The notes: a model not told the origin generated them from the sequence alone. A stretch of DNA of 64,000 nt from Zingiber officinale (GCF_018446385.1 NC_055994.1:33006368-33070367); one strand, 5' to 3'. Positions 48,300 to 60,142 are shown, counted from the stretch's first letter. Translations and numbers: made by a program.

Positions 48300-49070
48300 G
48301 GAAGAGGAGATAACCAAGTGGAGAAGATAGACTGATATTGGCTGGATATGCCTCCAAGGGGGCAAACCCATATCGATCAACATATACCTCAAAGGAGGTA
48401 GGATAATATCGACCATGATATACCTCAAAGGAGGTAGGCCAATATCGATCAAGACATACTTTCAGGAAGGAAGACCAATATCGGCCGGGATATGCCTCCA
48501 AGGAGGCAGACCCACATCGATCAACATATACCTTAAAGGAGGTAGGCCAATATCGGCCGGGATATGCCTCCAAAGAGGCAGACTCACATCGATCAGCATA
48601 TACCTCAAAGGAGGTAGACCAATATCAGCCGGGATATGCCTCCAAGGAAGTAGACCCACATCGATCAGCATATACCTCGAAGGAGGTAGGCTAATATCGA
48701 CCGGGATATACCTCAAAGGAGGTAGGCCAATATCGATCGAGATATACCTTCAGAAAGGAAGCCCAATATCGACCGGAAGAGGCCTCCAAGGAGGCAAACC
48801 CATATCAGTCAGCATATACCTCAAAGGAGGTAGGCTAATATCGGCCAGGATATACTTCAAATGAGGTAGGCCAATATCGATCGAGACATACTTTTAGGAA
48901 GGAAGACCAATATCGGTCGGGATATGCCACCAAGGAGGCAGACCCACATCGATCAACATATACCTCAAAGGAGGTAGGCTAATATCGGCCGGGATATACC
49001 TCAAAGGAGGTAGGCCAATATGGGTTGAGACATACCTTTAAGAAAGAAAGCCAGATATCGGCTAAGCTGA
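48300..49070. repeat. 36-bp tandem array in the Tat LTR
   Basis: About twenty units of the form GGAGGTAGGCCAATATCG followed by AYCRRGAYATACCTYMAA alternate in two or three flavours. Because the period is divisible by three, long frames open on both strands; these are not genes. The array is related to the 39-bp units at 1-480 but differs in unit length and sequence, so the two LTRs belong to different subfamilies or have drifted. Confidence 0.9.
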
Positions 49071-49591
49071 ATAATACCTGGAAAAGATACTTGATAAAAA
49101 TTACATACTTGATAAAACATAGCCAAATGCTAGCTGGGATAAAGAACATAAAGGAGCACGAAAGGCATTGCCCAAGGAGCCTCATGAGAGGTAACAGTAA
49201 TTGATCAAACATAATTAAGCTTAACCCCGATCAGCACAAGAAACAATAGTATATTAAGCTATCTTTGATGTAGCAAAAACTGGAGGGGCGAGTAGGAAGG
49301 ATAGAAACACTTTGAAAAAGCACTGGTGAGAGAGAAGAGAAGTAATATTTCGAATAAAGTAGTTCCTGAAGATATTTGCAGTATATGATTGTATATCCAG
49401 TGTTATATATTTTGGCGGGAAATGTGTTTTCAGACCGTTTTGCAGGTGCTAGACGACAAAGAAGGTACATCTGGGGTACGAAGAAGATTCCTTAAAAAGT
49501 CATTTACCACAAGTACACAGCTTACGTCATCTCATAACAAACTCTAACAAACCGGGGTCCACTTCATGACTACGGAGGTTATATGAAGTGG

Positions 49592-49599
49592 TATAAAAA
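49592..49599 (+). promoter_or_regulatory. TATA box of the Tat 5' LTR
   Basis: TATAAAAA lies in the same context as 808-815 of the left LTR, preceded by the ACTTCAT...ATGAAGT inverted repeat. It is the probable LTR promoter for the gag-pol transcript. Confidence 0.6.
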
Positions 49600-50010
49600 G
49601 GGGAATCCTCTCCGTTGGCTGGGTAAGTTCACATCATTGCGCACATTGATAACCCTAATTTTTCAACTACTGTTTATCTTCTTCCTCCCTCCTCCACATC
49701 GAGAAAGAGATCACTGATTTGAGCGTCGGAGGGCCTAGCCAGGGATTCCCACCCCGGTCTTAGGTCATTTGACGGTAGTGTTGGTTGGTCTCTTGTGCGC
49801 AGGAAGCCTTGGGAGCTCCGAATCTGGGTGTTCTTCGATCGGATCTCTTCATCTCCATTGGTATCTTGTATCGAGAGGGCACTCTTGTGGCTTCATCTTC
49901 TTGGATCCGCTTTGGGTTTCTCGGATCGGCGTCCCATAGGTATTATTCTCCATCAGCAGTAGGTTTTTTCTCCCGGCTCTCCGTTTGTCCACCTTCTCAG
50001 ACATGATCAA

Positions 50011-50030
50011 ATTTGGCTCCGTTTGTGGGA
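50011..50030 (+). other. Primer-binding site of the Tat element
   Basis: ATTTGGCTCCGTTTGTGGGA directly follows the LTR end. It resembles the TTGGCGCCGTCTGTGGGAA-type site usual for Tat/Retand elements, with two substitutions. Confidence 0.7.
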
Positions 50031-50056
50031 AATTCACCTGAATCTGAGACTACAAG

Positions 50057-51250
50057 ATGGAAGAGGCCGGAAAATCAAACCTACTCACCATTAGTCGTGA
50101 GGATCTGGATTTTCTCATCAATTCTCATGTACAAAAAGCCTTGCAACAACAACAACAACAACTTGAGGCTCACACTGGAGCTACTCTACCAAAAGCTCAT
50201 AATCCAGCGATTTCGACTACTGAGCATCGGAAAGGAAAAGAGCCGGAAGAGGAGGAACATGCGTATTTTCCCCCAGTGGCCATTTCTCTGACAAGACATC
50301 CACGAGCCTTTCTTCGCACTCCCATGGAGCAAGGGGGTCAGAGGCCTGTGTTTCAGGAATCCTCTGGTGAAGCACCAGACGGAGAAAAGCGTAAGATCAA
50401 AATGATAACTAGTGATAGCTCACCAGAAAAGGTCATCTCTCCATTCTCTCAAAGTGTACTGGATGATCCACTTCCTAAGCGGTATCAAAATCTTCAGATC
50501 GGCGAGTACACTGGAACAACAGATCCAGAAGATCATCTATTGAAATTTGAGAATGTAGCATTATTACAACAATTCTCTGATGGGGTGAAATGTCGGATGT
50601 TTCTTACTACTCTCGGAGGAGCCGCACAACGCTGGTTCAAGAGACTGCCAGAGAAGTCTATCCGAAAATTCAAAGACTTCAAGAAAGTTTTTCTACACCA
50701 TTTTTCCAGCAACAAGAGATATCATAAGACTCCTTGGAGTCTATTTTCAATTAAGCAGGCATCCAAAGAGTCCATCCGAGCGTACATCAAAAGGTTCAAT
50801 CAGGTAGCTATCGATGTACCTAATGTTACCACAGAAATCTTAGTGAGTGCTTTTTCTCATGGTTTAAATGATAATGATTTCTTTAAAGATTTAGTGAGAA
50901 ATCCTCCTGTAAATTTTGATTCCTTGATTGAGCGTGCTACTGAATTCATTAATGTGGAAGAAGCTCAAGCCGCCCATAGGAAGGAGGGCGTTACTTCTTC
51001 TCCTATCCAGGTTAAGGAGAAAGCTCTTGCCCCTATTCATCCACTAAGAGGGCCTAGAGTGACTCATCCACCTCATCGTCAACCAAAATATTGTCCACAA
51101 GCAGTACAACACGTGGAGATACAGCCAGAGGCACCAAGAAGATGGTGCACTTATCATAAAACTAGCAGTCATCATACTGAAGACTGTTTTGTTTTAAGAA
51201 ATAAACGGGCTAATAGGGAGCGTTATCAGAGGCAAAATTATTATCGGTAG
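50057..51250 (+). CDS. Tat element gag
   Basis: This is an open frame of 397 codons, starting 48 bp after the LTR end with MEEAGKSNLLTISREDLDFL. It contains a poly-Gln run (about codons 34-39) and a retrotransposon gag core at about codons 160-300 (DPEDHLLKFENVALL, FKDFKKVFLHHFSSNKR, SIRAYIKRFNQVAIDVP). A short Cys/His tail (WCTYHKTSSHHTEDCF) lies near codon 370. The frame differs from pol, so gag and pol are separated by a frame change between about 51250 and 51500. It may be mutation or the element's own layout. This is the longest undamaged capsid gene here. The stop at 51248 may itself be a CAG-to-TAG change. Confidence 0.88.
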   Translation: MEEAGKSNLLTISREDLDFLINSHVQKALQQQQQQLEAHTGATLPKAHNPAISTTEHRKGKEPEEEEHAYFPPVAISLTRHPRAFLRTPMEQGGQRPVFQESSGEAPDGEKRKIKMITSDSSPEKVISPFSQSVLDDPLPKRYQNLQIGEYTGTTDPEDHLLKFENVALLQQFSDGVKCRMFLTTLGGAAQRWFKRLPEKSIRKFKDFKKVFLHHFSSNKRYHKTPWSLFSIKQASKESIRAYIKRFNQVAIDVPNVTTEILVSAFSHGLNDNDFFKDLVRNPPVNFDSLIERATEFINVEEAQAAHRKEGVTSSPIQVKEKALAPIHPLRGPRVTHPPHRQPKYCPQAVQHVEIQPEAPRRWCTYHKTSSHHTEDCFVLRNKRANRERYQRQNYYR

Positions 51251-54200
51251 CAGTACCCTAGACAGCAAAGTCCGCTCAAGTTGGAATATCGCCCGGTCGA
51301 TCCTCGGCAGGATGCATTGCCCACCCCGGCCGGTACAAGTCAAGTGTCAGAAAAGGCTCCTTCTGAAGCCATGACAACTTGACAAGAAGAAAACAGGAGT
51401 AATGTCGTTCGGGGAAATATCAATATGATTGCAGGCGGGCCCACTGATGGGGATTCTAATAGGGCTAGGAAAGCACATGCTGAAGACTAGAAATTTATGT
51501 CGTGGGGTGTAGCATGGAACGAGCAGCCGGTCCCGAAATAAGTTTTGGACCTAGAGATCTTGAGGGAGTAGAAATACCCCATGATGATGCCCTGATCATT
51601 AAAGCCGTGATAGCCAACTACGCTATTTCTCGTACCTTCATAGGCACGGGCAGTTCTATCAATATTATATTCAAGAAGGCTTTCGATTAATTACAGATTG
51701 ACCCAAGTGAACTTCAACAGATGGTCACTCCCCTATATGAATTCACAGGCAACGAAGTACAACCACTGGGTCAAATAAAGTTGGTCATATCTCTAGGAGA
51801 GGAGCCTCTGATGAGAACGAGGAGATCTTATTTCATGGTGGTAGACGCCCCGTCCTCTTATAATGTGATACTGGGTCGACCGGCCCTAAACGATTTTAGG
51901 GTGGTCGTTTCTACTTTTTGTCAGAAAATTAAATTTCCTATTGACGACCAACTTGGGGAGGTGCGGGGTGATTAGAAGACTGCCCAAAAATGTTATGTAG
52001 AAATAGTTCGAGCTGAAGCTAACGCTGCCCGAAAGATTCAAAGAATGGAAGTCAATGCCATTCAGGAGAAGCAGCCTGTTCTGGTTTATGAAGAAAAGGA
52101 AGAAGTTCAGATCCAAATCGGTCAGCCTGAAGCTACTACGTATATTGCGGCTGATCTTGATCCCACTCTAAAAGCCGAACTGGTACAATACCTAAAGAAG
52201 AATAATGACGTATTTGCCTGGACGCCTAAAGAAGTCTCGGGCGTTTCTCCTACAGTCATGGAGCATTCCTTACATGTCTTCCTAGATGCCCACCCAATCA
52301 TGCAAAGAAAGAGAAATTTTAGGGTGGAACAGAACCAAATCATCAAAGAAGAAATAACTAAACTTATGGAGGCTCGTTACATCAGGGAAGTACAATTTCC
52401 TTGATGGTTAGCTAATGTGGTGTTAGTCTCTAAGCCAGGAAACAAATGGCGAGTGTGCATTGATTTCCGGGATCTCAACAAGGCTTGCCCAAAAGATTAT
52501 TATCCATTACCCAGGATCGATCAATTGGTAGACTCCACTGCTGGATGTGAGTACATCTCTATGCTAGACGCTTATCAAGGCTATCGTCAAGTTCCCTTAG
52601 CTAAAGAAGATCAAGAAAACGTCAGTTTTATAACATCTGAAGGTACTTATTATTATAATGTTATGCCCTTTGGATTAAAAAATGCAGGAGCAACTTATCA
52701 AAGGCTTATGAATAAGGTCTTTCAGAAGCAGATAGGGAGAAATATGGAAGTATATGTTGATGATATCTTAATTAAGTCTCTTCAAGCTGTTGATCTGTGC
52801 AGGGATGTAGAGGAGACTTGTAAGACATTGAGACAATATGGGCTCAAGTTAAATCCGAGCAAATGTTTATTCGGAGCGAAAGGGGGAAAATTCCTGGGGT
52901 ATATGGTGTCCGAGCGAGGAATAGAGGCCAACCCTAGCAAAGTCAAGGCACATCAGAACATGGAGCCTCTGCGCAACATGAGAGAAGCTCAAAGACTGAC
53001 CGACCAAATTATAGCCTTGTCTAGGTTCATTTCTAGGTCGGTCGATCGTAGCTTCCATTTCTTTAAAATACTCAGAAAGGCCAATAAATTTCAGTGGAAC
53101 GAGGAATGTGATAAGACTTTCCAAGAGTTAAAAAATTATTTGTCTACTCTTCCTGTATTAGCTAAGCCTATAGTAGGAGAGACTCTTTGGGTATATTTGT
53201 CGGCTAATGAAAACGCTGTAGGCTCTGTATTAGTCAGACAAGAAGGAAAAGAATAACAACTTGTATATTTTTCTAGCCATTTATTAAAAGGAGCTGAGTG
53301 TAGATATACTACACTAGAAAAATTGGCTTACGCATTAGTGTTGACTGCTCGGAGGTTGCGACCATATTTCTTAGCACATGAAATTGTTGTATTAACCAAC
53401 AGTACTCTCAGACGGGTGTTACACAACCTAGAGGCATCAGGTCGGTTGGTCAAATGGACAACTGAACTTGGAGAATATGACATTCAATATTAACCTCGCT
53501 TGACCATCAAGGCACAAGCTCTAGCAGACTTCATTATAGAAGTTCAAGGCCCTGAGGAAGAAAACATCTGGAAAGTTTATGTGGATGGATCCTCAACTAG
53601 ACAAGGCAGCGAAATTGGTGTTCTTCTTATATCTCCAAGGGAAGACAGACTTCAACTCTCTATCAAATTGAATTATAGAGCTACTAATAATGAAGCAGAA
53701 TATGAAGCCTTGATAGCTGGATTACAGGTCGCTCGGCATATAGGGGCAGCTCGAGTCCTCATCTATTCTGATTCTCAATTGGCAACCTAACAACTATCAG
53801 GTAATTTTGAAATTAATAATGACATGCTCAAGTTATATGCTGAGGCATTTGATAAGTTGAAGTCTCAGTTTCAAGAAGTAAATATACAAAATGTTCCTCG
53901 ATCTGAGAATCAAGTAGCAGATGAATTGGCTAAATTGGCCTCTGCTATAGTACCATGGAGTCTAGATCGACCCGTAGAACAAACTCTGTTAATATCCTGT
54001 ATCGAAAGACAAGCTGACGTAGAAATTCAAGGTGACTGGAGGGCTCAAATCATATTGTATTTACAGCAAGGTATTCTTCCAAGTAATACAGAACAGGCAA
54101 GGGTATTTAAGAAGAGAGCTGCTCAGTACACTATGGTAGGAGAACAGTTATACAAAAGAGCTTTTTCTAGACCTCTGCTCAAGTGTATCGGCACAGAAGA

Positions 54201-55260
54201 TATACAATTTATTTTACAAGAGGTTCATCAAGGTTCATGTGGTAGTCATGTGGGAGGGAGATCCTTGGCCCGTAAAATCTTATTAGTAGGATATTTCTGG
54301 CCTACTCTACACGAGGATGCCAACAAGTTGGTAAGAACTTGTATGTCTTGCCAGAAACATCAGAATATTTCGCATCATCCCACACAGTTGTTGAGAACCT
54401 CTATAGCCTCAGGTCCCTTCGATCAATGGGGCATGGACATAGTAGGCCCATTTCCTATGGCGACTGCACAAAGAAGGTTTTTATTGGTAGCAGTGGATTA
54501 TTTTTCCAAATGGGTAGAAGCAGAACCACTTGCCCGGATTACTGAAGATGCAGTTATTAAATTTCTATGGAAAAATATCATATGCAGATTTGGCATTCCT
54601 CATAAATTAGTCTCTGATAATGGAAGACAATTTCAAGGGGATAGAATCTTAGCTTGGTGCAAAAGTTATGGTATTATTCAGGCCTTCACCTCTATAGCTT
54701 ATCCACAAAGTAATGGTCAAGCGGAAGTAACCAATAGAGAAATTATAAGGGGTTTAAAAACCAAACTGGATCATGTTAGAGGTAGCCGGGTAGATGAATT
54801 ACCCAGCGTTCTTTGGGCATATTGTACTACACCTCGAGAAGCTACAGGAATCACTCCCTTTCAATTAGTTTATGGGGGAGAAGCAATAATTCTCATTGAA
54901 GTGGGAGTAGAATCTGACAGAAGGTAATTATATGATGCAGACAATGAAGGTCGATGACTCATGGAGCTAGACTTGATAGAGGAAGTTAGAGATAAAGCTG
55001 CTACTTGTCTCGTATCATACCGACAATGAATGAGGCAAAATTATAACAAAAAGGTCATCCCCAGATATTTTAAAGTAAGAGATTTAGTATGGAAGCGTAT
55101 TAAACCTGTCGGGGATGTCAGTAAGTTGGCACCACAGTGGGGAGGACCCTACAAAGTGGTGGAAAAGCTCGCATCAGGTTCATATTATCTTCAAGATACT
55201 GAAGGAAGAATTCTGGAACGTCCCTGAAGTGCAAATCATTTACAACCTTACTGGACCTGA
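51251..55260 (+). pseudogene. Tat element pol (protease, RT, RNase H, integrase)
   Basis: From 51502 to 55260 one frame holds all pol domains. The protease is around 51560-51700 (IGTGSSINIIF, an altered D-T/S-G motif). RT is about 52270-53000 (VCIDFRDLNKACPKDYYPLP, VMPFGLKNAGATYQRLMN, catalytic YVDDILIKS). An RNase H connection domain runs to about 53490. A second RNase H of the type known from Tat elements is at 53560-53790 (WKVYVDGSSTRQG, NNEAEYEAL, SDSQLAT). Integrase is 54200-54900 (CMSCQKHQN, WGMDIVGPFP, SDNGRQFQG, AYPQSNGQAEV). It is broken by stops at 51688, 51973, 52402, 53254, 53491, 53788, 54925, 54955, 55027 and 55225 but by no frameshift. The natural stop is at 55258. Confidence 0.92.
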
Positions 55261-56907
55261 CAAGATCAAGCCACTCAAGAATACGTCAGAAGGAACAAAT
55301 CATAATTATCTGAAGTAAGTTCCCAGTAAGATGAAGACAAGTATTCTTACAGTTTATGTACTCCATTTCTTTCAATAAATGCAATGCAAGAAAAATATTG
55401 CCACAGAAATAAATGTGGTTCATACAAATTGAAAAGTATTGGCAGAACTTTCATAATCTATTTTCAAGCAATCAACAGTGGGGAATCCTAAAGACCTATT
55501 CAACTCCCCTAAGAAAAATCTAGAAATTTTAAAACCATCACAAGGTCAGTACAAACATCATAATTTGGCATAAGAACATAGTCTATCGGGAAATCTCATG
55601 AAGTAACTCGGACGGGTCTTCATGGGAGGAACCGGAGACTCTAAACTATCAGAGAACATAGTCGATCGAGAAATATCATGAAGTAACTTGGACGGGTCTT
55701 CATGGGAGGAACCGGAGACTCTAAACTATCAGAGAACATAGTCGAGCAGGAAATCTCATGAAATAACTCGGACGAGTCTTCATGGGAGGAACCGAAGACT
55801 TTAAACTATCGCAGAACATAGTTGATCGGGAAATCTCATGAAGTAACTCGGACGGGTCTTCATGGGAGGAACCAGAGACTCTAAACTATCATAGAACATA
55901 GTCAATCGGGAAATCTCATGAAGTAACTCGGACGGGTCTTCATGGGAGGAACCGGAGACTTTAAACTATCACAGAACATAGTCGATCGGGAAATCTCATG
56001 AAGTAACTCGGACGGGTCTTCATGGGAGGAACCGGAGACTTTAAACTATCACAGAACATAGTCGATCAAGAAATCTCATGAAGTAACTTGGACGGGTCTT
56101 CATGGGAGGAACCGGAGACTCTAAACTATCAGAGAACATAGTTGATCGGGAAATCTCATGAAGTAACTCAGACGGGTCTTCATGGGAGGAACCGAAGACT
56201 TTAAACTATCACAGAACATAGTCGATTGAGAAATCTCATGAAGTAACTCTAACGGGTCTTCATGGGAGGAACCGGAGACTTTAAATTATCACAGAACACA
56301 GTCGATTGGGAAATCTCATGAAATAACTCGGACGGGTCTTCATGGGAAGAACCGAAGACTTTAAACTATCACGGAACTTAGTCTTCATGGGCATAGTAAA
56401 TGCGAAGTTACATGGATTTATTCACAAAATCGGTTGACATTTTACACTGGGTCAAAAGCCAGGGTTCAAGAAGGATTCTATGCATATGACACATTTTCTA
56501 TCTGGAAGCCCATTCACATGGAAATCTTTATTTAGAATCGCTTTGAGTATTATACTCAGCTTGGAACTCAGGAGTCTTATACAATTTCTTATCTAAAATC
56601 ACTCAGGATTATTCATTTTTTTGAAATATGGAGCACACTAGATATTATCGGCAAAAAGATTCATTAAGATAAGATTTAACTTCAAGAGGTAAGCAAGGAA
56701 TTCTTGAATAAAACTTCTACTCAATACTCGGAAGCATTTCAAAAGAGGCATTCTCAAACTAACACAAGGGAGAAACAAGTAAGTATAAAAAATTTCCTAT
56801 ATATCGCAATCCCTTAATTACCAAGTTTTTGGTTACAGTTCTTTTCATTACTAGTTTTTCCAATACAAGTCTTTTTATGGACAATCTTTTTAGATACATA
56901 GACGTGA
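55261..56907. other. Tat element region between pol and the antisense gene
   Basis: This is noncoding. It holds an 80-bp tandem array (55570-56385) and about 500 bp of AT-rich sequence up to 56907. Hypervariable tandem repeats at this place are a known habit of Tat/Ogre-type elements. Confidence 0.75.
55570..56385. repeat. 80-bp tandem array downstream of Tat pol
   Basis: About ten units share the core ACTCGGACGGGTCTTCATGG, then GAGGAACCGGAGACT and AGAACATAGTCGATCGGGAA. CATGGGAGGA recurs at 55621, 55701, 55781, 55861, 55941 and so on, exactly every 80 bp. Divergence between units is low, so the array is homogenised or young. It is a potential seed of a satellite repeat. Confidence 0.92.
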
Positions 56908-59372
56908 TTAATTAAAAGGACTTTTTAAATCTGCGGGCAGTTCTTCGTTAAGTCTGCGACGACTTATGAAAGAGGAGGGAGGTTCTTTGGGTAGATAACC
57001 ACCCTCTCTCAATTGTTGAAGAACTCCCGATATAGAATGATTTAAAGCACCCACTATCCGACGGACAAATTCTTGGGCCAACGCCGAAGACTTTAGATAA
57101 GCCAAACGTCACTCTTCCCATAGACTCTTCTCTTGCTCCTTATAGCTTTGAAAATCAGCTTGCAGTTTTGTGTTTTGATCTTTTAAAGCATCCTTTTCTA
57201 ATTTAAGCTGTTCCAATTCCTTCTGGAGAAGTGACAACTCAACATCTTGAGCTTTCCTTTTCTCTTGTTCTTGTAGGATAGTGAAATCATGAGAGGCTAG
57301 GTCTTGAGCTTGTTCAGAAAGACAGACATTATGAAGCTTATCTACTTTCTCTAAAATAAGACTTTTATGAGAAGCATCTAAGAGAGCTTTCTCCTTTAAA
57401 GCAATTTCCAGTCGAAGACCAGAATGTAATCGATCCACCTATAATTCCAGAGTTCTCCTTGCAAGTTCTTTGTCTTTCAGTAATTGTTGTGATTCCTCTA
57501 ATTCCTGTCTCAATGCCCCTAATTGTTGATCTTGCAAAATCACTTTCTCTTGTAACTGAGCCAAGTAATTATTAGAAGGAGATAAAGTAGCCTTCAATGT
57601 CTCTAGTTGAGCTTTTAACTTATTATTCTCCCGGTCCCGAGCCATAAGTAGCTGGTTGATAAGAAGACTCGAGGCAAGGAACTAAACAAAATGATGATAT
57701 AATTAAAGATAAGGATGCAAAGTTGACAACATATAACCAAGAATACTTATAGCTACTGCCTGACGACTGTGGTGGTCGGCTCGATTTGGAAGACTAAGGC
57801 CCCTCAGTTGTTCTTGGCCCTGTAGCCAAGATTCGGCCAATACGCCTTGTAGTTGTAGAGAACCATAGCTAAGTGGATCAGAGGTCTGTCCCAATTGAGA
57901 AGGCAGACCCATGGCCTGTTTAAACAAAGGTCGGGGAACGGAAGAAGAAGGAGGTAGGGAAGAAGAAGAAGCAATGGAAGGGAAAGAAGTGGTAGAAACA
58001 AGAGCAGCAGAGGAAGAACTAGATGGAATAGAAGGTGGCAATGCAAGGGATACTGATGCAGTCGTGGAAACGCGAATAGCTGAGGGCCCGGCGCTAGGAG
58101 AAGATCTTCGGCAAGGCGTCCGTTTGGCCCGGGGTCCAGAAGCAAAAGGAGGCAAGGCCAATGCAAGAGGAGTAGAAGACATAGAAGGGATAATGGCCAT
58201 ATCAGAAGCAGAAGCAGAAGCAGAAGGAGCTGAAATAATAGCACAAGAAGAGGGGATGAGCAGACCAAGTCTCATCATCCTAAGAGAAGGATTAGAGATA
58301 ATATGGGTAGGAGTTATCGGTGTCTTACCTCTCTCAAGAGAAATGGACGCCAGAACCAGAGGAGTTTGCACAAAAGTACCAAAAAGATCGCCAAAGGAGG
58401 CATCCTCAGTAAGCTTTGGCTTTTTGACTAAGGCAATAAAAGGCTCTTCTTCTTCCTCTTCTATGGCTGCGACAGCCCCTACCTGTCGCTCCTCTTCGGA
58501 TAGCAAGCCCAAGGTGGAGGAATTAGGATTAGCCCGGCGAGCTCGCAACCACTTTTCTCCAAGATTATTAACAAAAGACTTAGTCATAGTAGGATTCTTG
58601 TACATAAAAGCTGGAAGACGAGCATCAGCTGAAACACAGGAATTAAACACCATTATAAAAGAGATATATTAATCAGTAAATGCAAAGTGAAATGTTTATA
58701 CGTACCAAAAGAGCCATCCAAGGGAGTGTCAATATTGCCAATCTCAAAAGGAAGCATCAAACCCTCTACAATTAGATGCGGTAAGCTGAATTTTGCTACC
58801 CTCAGTTTAGAGAGGGCAAAGGCAACAGAGGGATCATTAAGAAGATTATGGGTACTAGGAATCGGAGGTAGATCATATATCCATTGAATGGGAAACGGAG
58901 GAGGAGAAGGGAGACGCATATAGAAAAATTTGTGATACCATTCCCCCTGAGGAGGAATTCGGTTGAATAAAATGGCCTTGGGACGAGATTGGAATTTGAA
59001 AACACCAACATCTACTTGACGAGGAATAAAGAAGTGATGGAAAAGACGAGGAGATAAGGGAAAATCTAACGGTTTAGATACCCCGATAAAACCCATAAGG
59101 ATAGAAAAGGACTGAGGGATAAACTGATTGAGCGAAATGTTAAAATAAAGGCTAACGTTAGAAAAAAAAGGGTGAAGAGGAAATTGAAAACCGTGTAGGA
59201 CTTGATCTCAGAAGATAGATATACACCCTAAAGGAGGAAGATGTGGACTATCCAGCGGAGTAGGACGAGCTATATAAGAAGGAAAACCATAAGTCGCCTT
59301 CAAATCCACCTCTTCTGTCTCTATAAGGTTGGAAACACACGAAAGAAACCACGCAGGAGGAGAAGTTGCCAT
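56908..59372 (-). pseudogene. Antisense gene of the Tat element (Transposase_28-like with coiled coil)
   Basis: On the minus strand an ATG at 59372 opens MATSPPAWFLSCVSNLIETE. A domain follows that resembles the 'putative gypsy-type transposon' family (FQFPLHPFF, then MGFIGVSK, and GEWYHKFFYMRLP). A GT-AG intron (donor GTACGT near 58707; acceptor TGTTTCAG before 58631) joins it to a Ser/Pro/Ala-rich linker (58630-57740) with an acidic run. A second intron (acceptor TTTTGTTTAG near 57685) leads to a coiled-coil exon (57680-57109; KLKAQLETLKAT, LEQLKLEKDALKDQ). The C-terminus ends at 56908. Stops are at about 59206, 57439 and 57109. Extra antisense genes at this place are known in Tat elements; their function is unknown. 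Confidence 0.8.
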
Positions 59373-59741
59373 AGTGAAATAGTAGAAGGAAGAGGGATCA
59401 AGGGAGATGAAGAGAAAAGTGGAAAGCGGGAGAGAACTTCTTAAAACCCTTGTTTTCCTTTCGGTCCTGTGCTAAAACCCCCAAACAGAGATAGCAGAAG
59501 GAAACAAGAAAGGAAAAAAAATACTCAATCGTCATAAAGGGGTGGTAACATTAAAGGATAAAATCAAATTCTAAAAAAAAAAAAAAAGGAATGAATCCCG
59601 AGGAAGAGAGGTGAAGTTAAGTAATCTTCCTCGAAAAATGCGAAAAGTGTCCCTAGATATAATTTTAATTCTTAAGAAAGTTTGACGAATATAAAGAAAA
59701 ACTGGTCAAGTACTATAAGTTTGGATTATTTGTCTAATAAA
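59373..59741. other. Tat element sequence before the CACTA-2 insertion
   Basis: Noncoding sequence that would include the promoter of the antisense gene. It has a run of 15-16 A (59574-59588) and no recognisable 3' LTR start, so the polypurine tract and 3' LTR lie beyond CACTA-2. Confidence 0.5.
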
Positions 59742-59755
59742 CACTACAAGAAAAA
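59742..59755 (+). repeat. CACTA-2 left terminal inverted repeat
   Basis: CACTACAAGAAAAA matches the consensus CACTA terminus and the complement of the CACTA-1 right end. Confidence 0.85.
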
Positions 59756-59970
59756 CTCTCATAGACATCGGTGGAACAACAACGATTTTAAGCAAAAACT
59801 GATGTCTTTGGGTATTTTACACCGGTTTTTCCAAAAACCGGTGTCTATGAGCGCAGATTTTCGCTCATAGACATCGGTTTTTTAGGCGATGTCTATAAGT
59901 GTCTTTTTTTCGTTAATAGACACCGATTTTAACAGCGGTTTTTAAAACCCGGTGTCTATGATAAAATAAA
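59756..59970. repeat. CACTA-2 subterminal palindromes
   Basis: The motif TAGACATCGGT / ACCGGTGTCTA occurs about eight times in both directions. Two perfect hairpins stand out. ACACCGGTTTTT and AAAAACCGGTGT are separated by CC (about 59820-59845). CTATGAGCG and CGCTCATAG are separated by eight bases (about 59846-59871). Such repeats are probable binding sites for the element's own protein. Confidence 0.8.
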
Positions 59971-60142
59971 ATAATTTAATTTTTCTACCCATACTTAGCC
60001 AAAATTTACAACACTTCACTCTTCCCTCCAAACTAAACCTATATTGCCCCGTCCACCCATACTTAGCCCTAAACCTATATCGTCGCGACGTACCACCACT
60101 TTCCTCCGGCGATCGGAAACCACCTTCCCTACTCGCGCCACA

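Larger units (their letters stand above)
48264..50009 (+). repeat. 5' LTR of the Tat element
   Basis: The LTR begins near TATCTAGGTTAGG, holds a 36-bp tandem array (48300-49070), then a unique region similar to 500-1224. It ends in ATGATCA directly before the primer-binding site. The usual TG start is not seen; the first bases may be mutated or the boundary a few bases off. A TATA box lies at 49592. The 3' LTR would lie beyond the window. Confidence 0.8.

Noticed and set aside
55570-56385. CRISPR-like regular array
   Set aside because: The 80-bp units are contiguous and similar throughout, with no unique spacers. The context is a plant retrotransposon.
57911-58672. 253-codon plus-strand frame rich in Glu/Gly/Ala
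   Set aside because: It is the complement of the Ser/Pro/Ala-rich linker of the minus-strand Tat gene. Its composition mirrors that strand, and the minus strand has the better exon and domain evidence.
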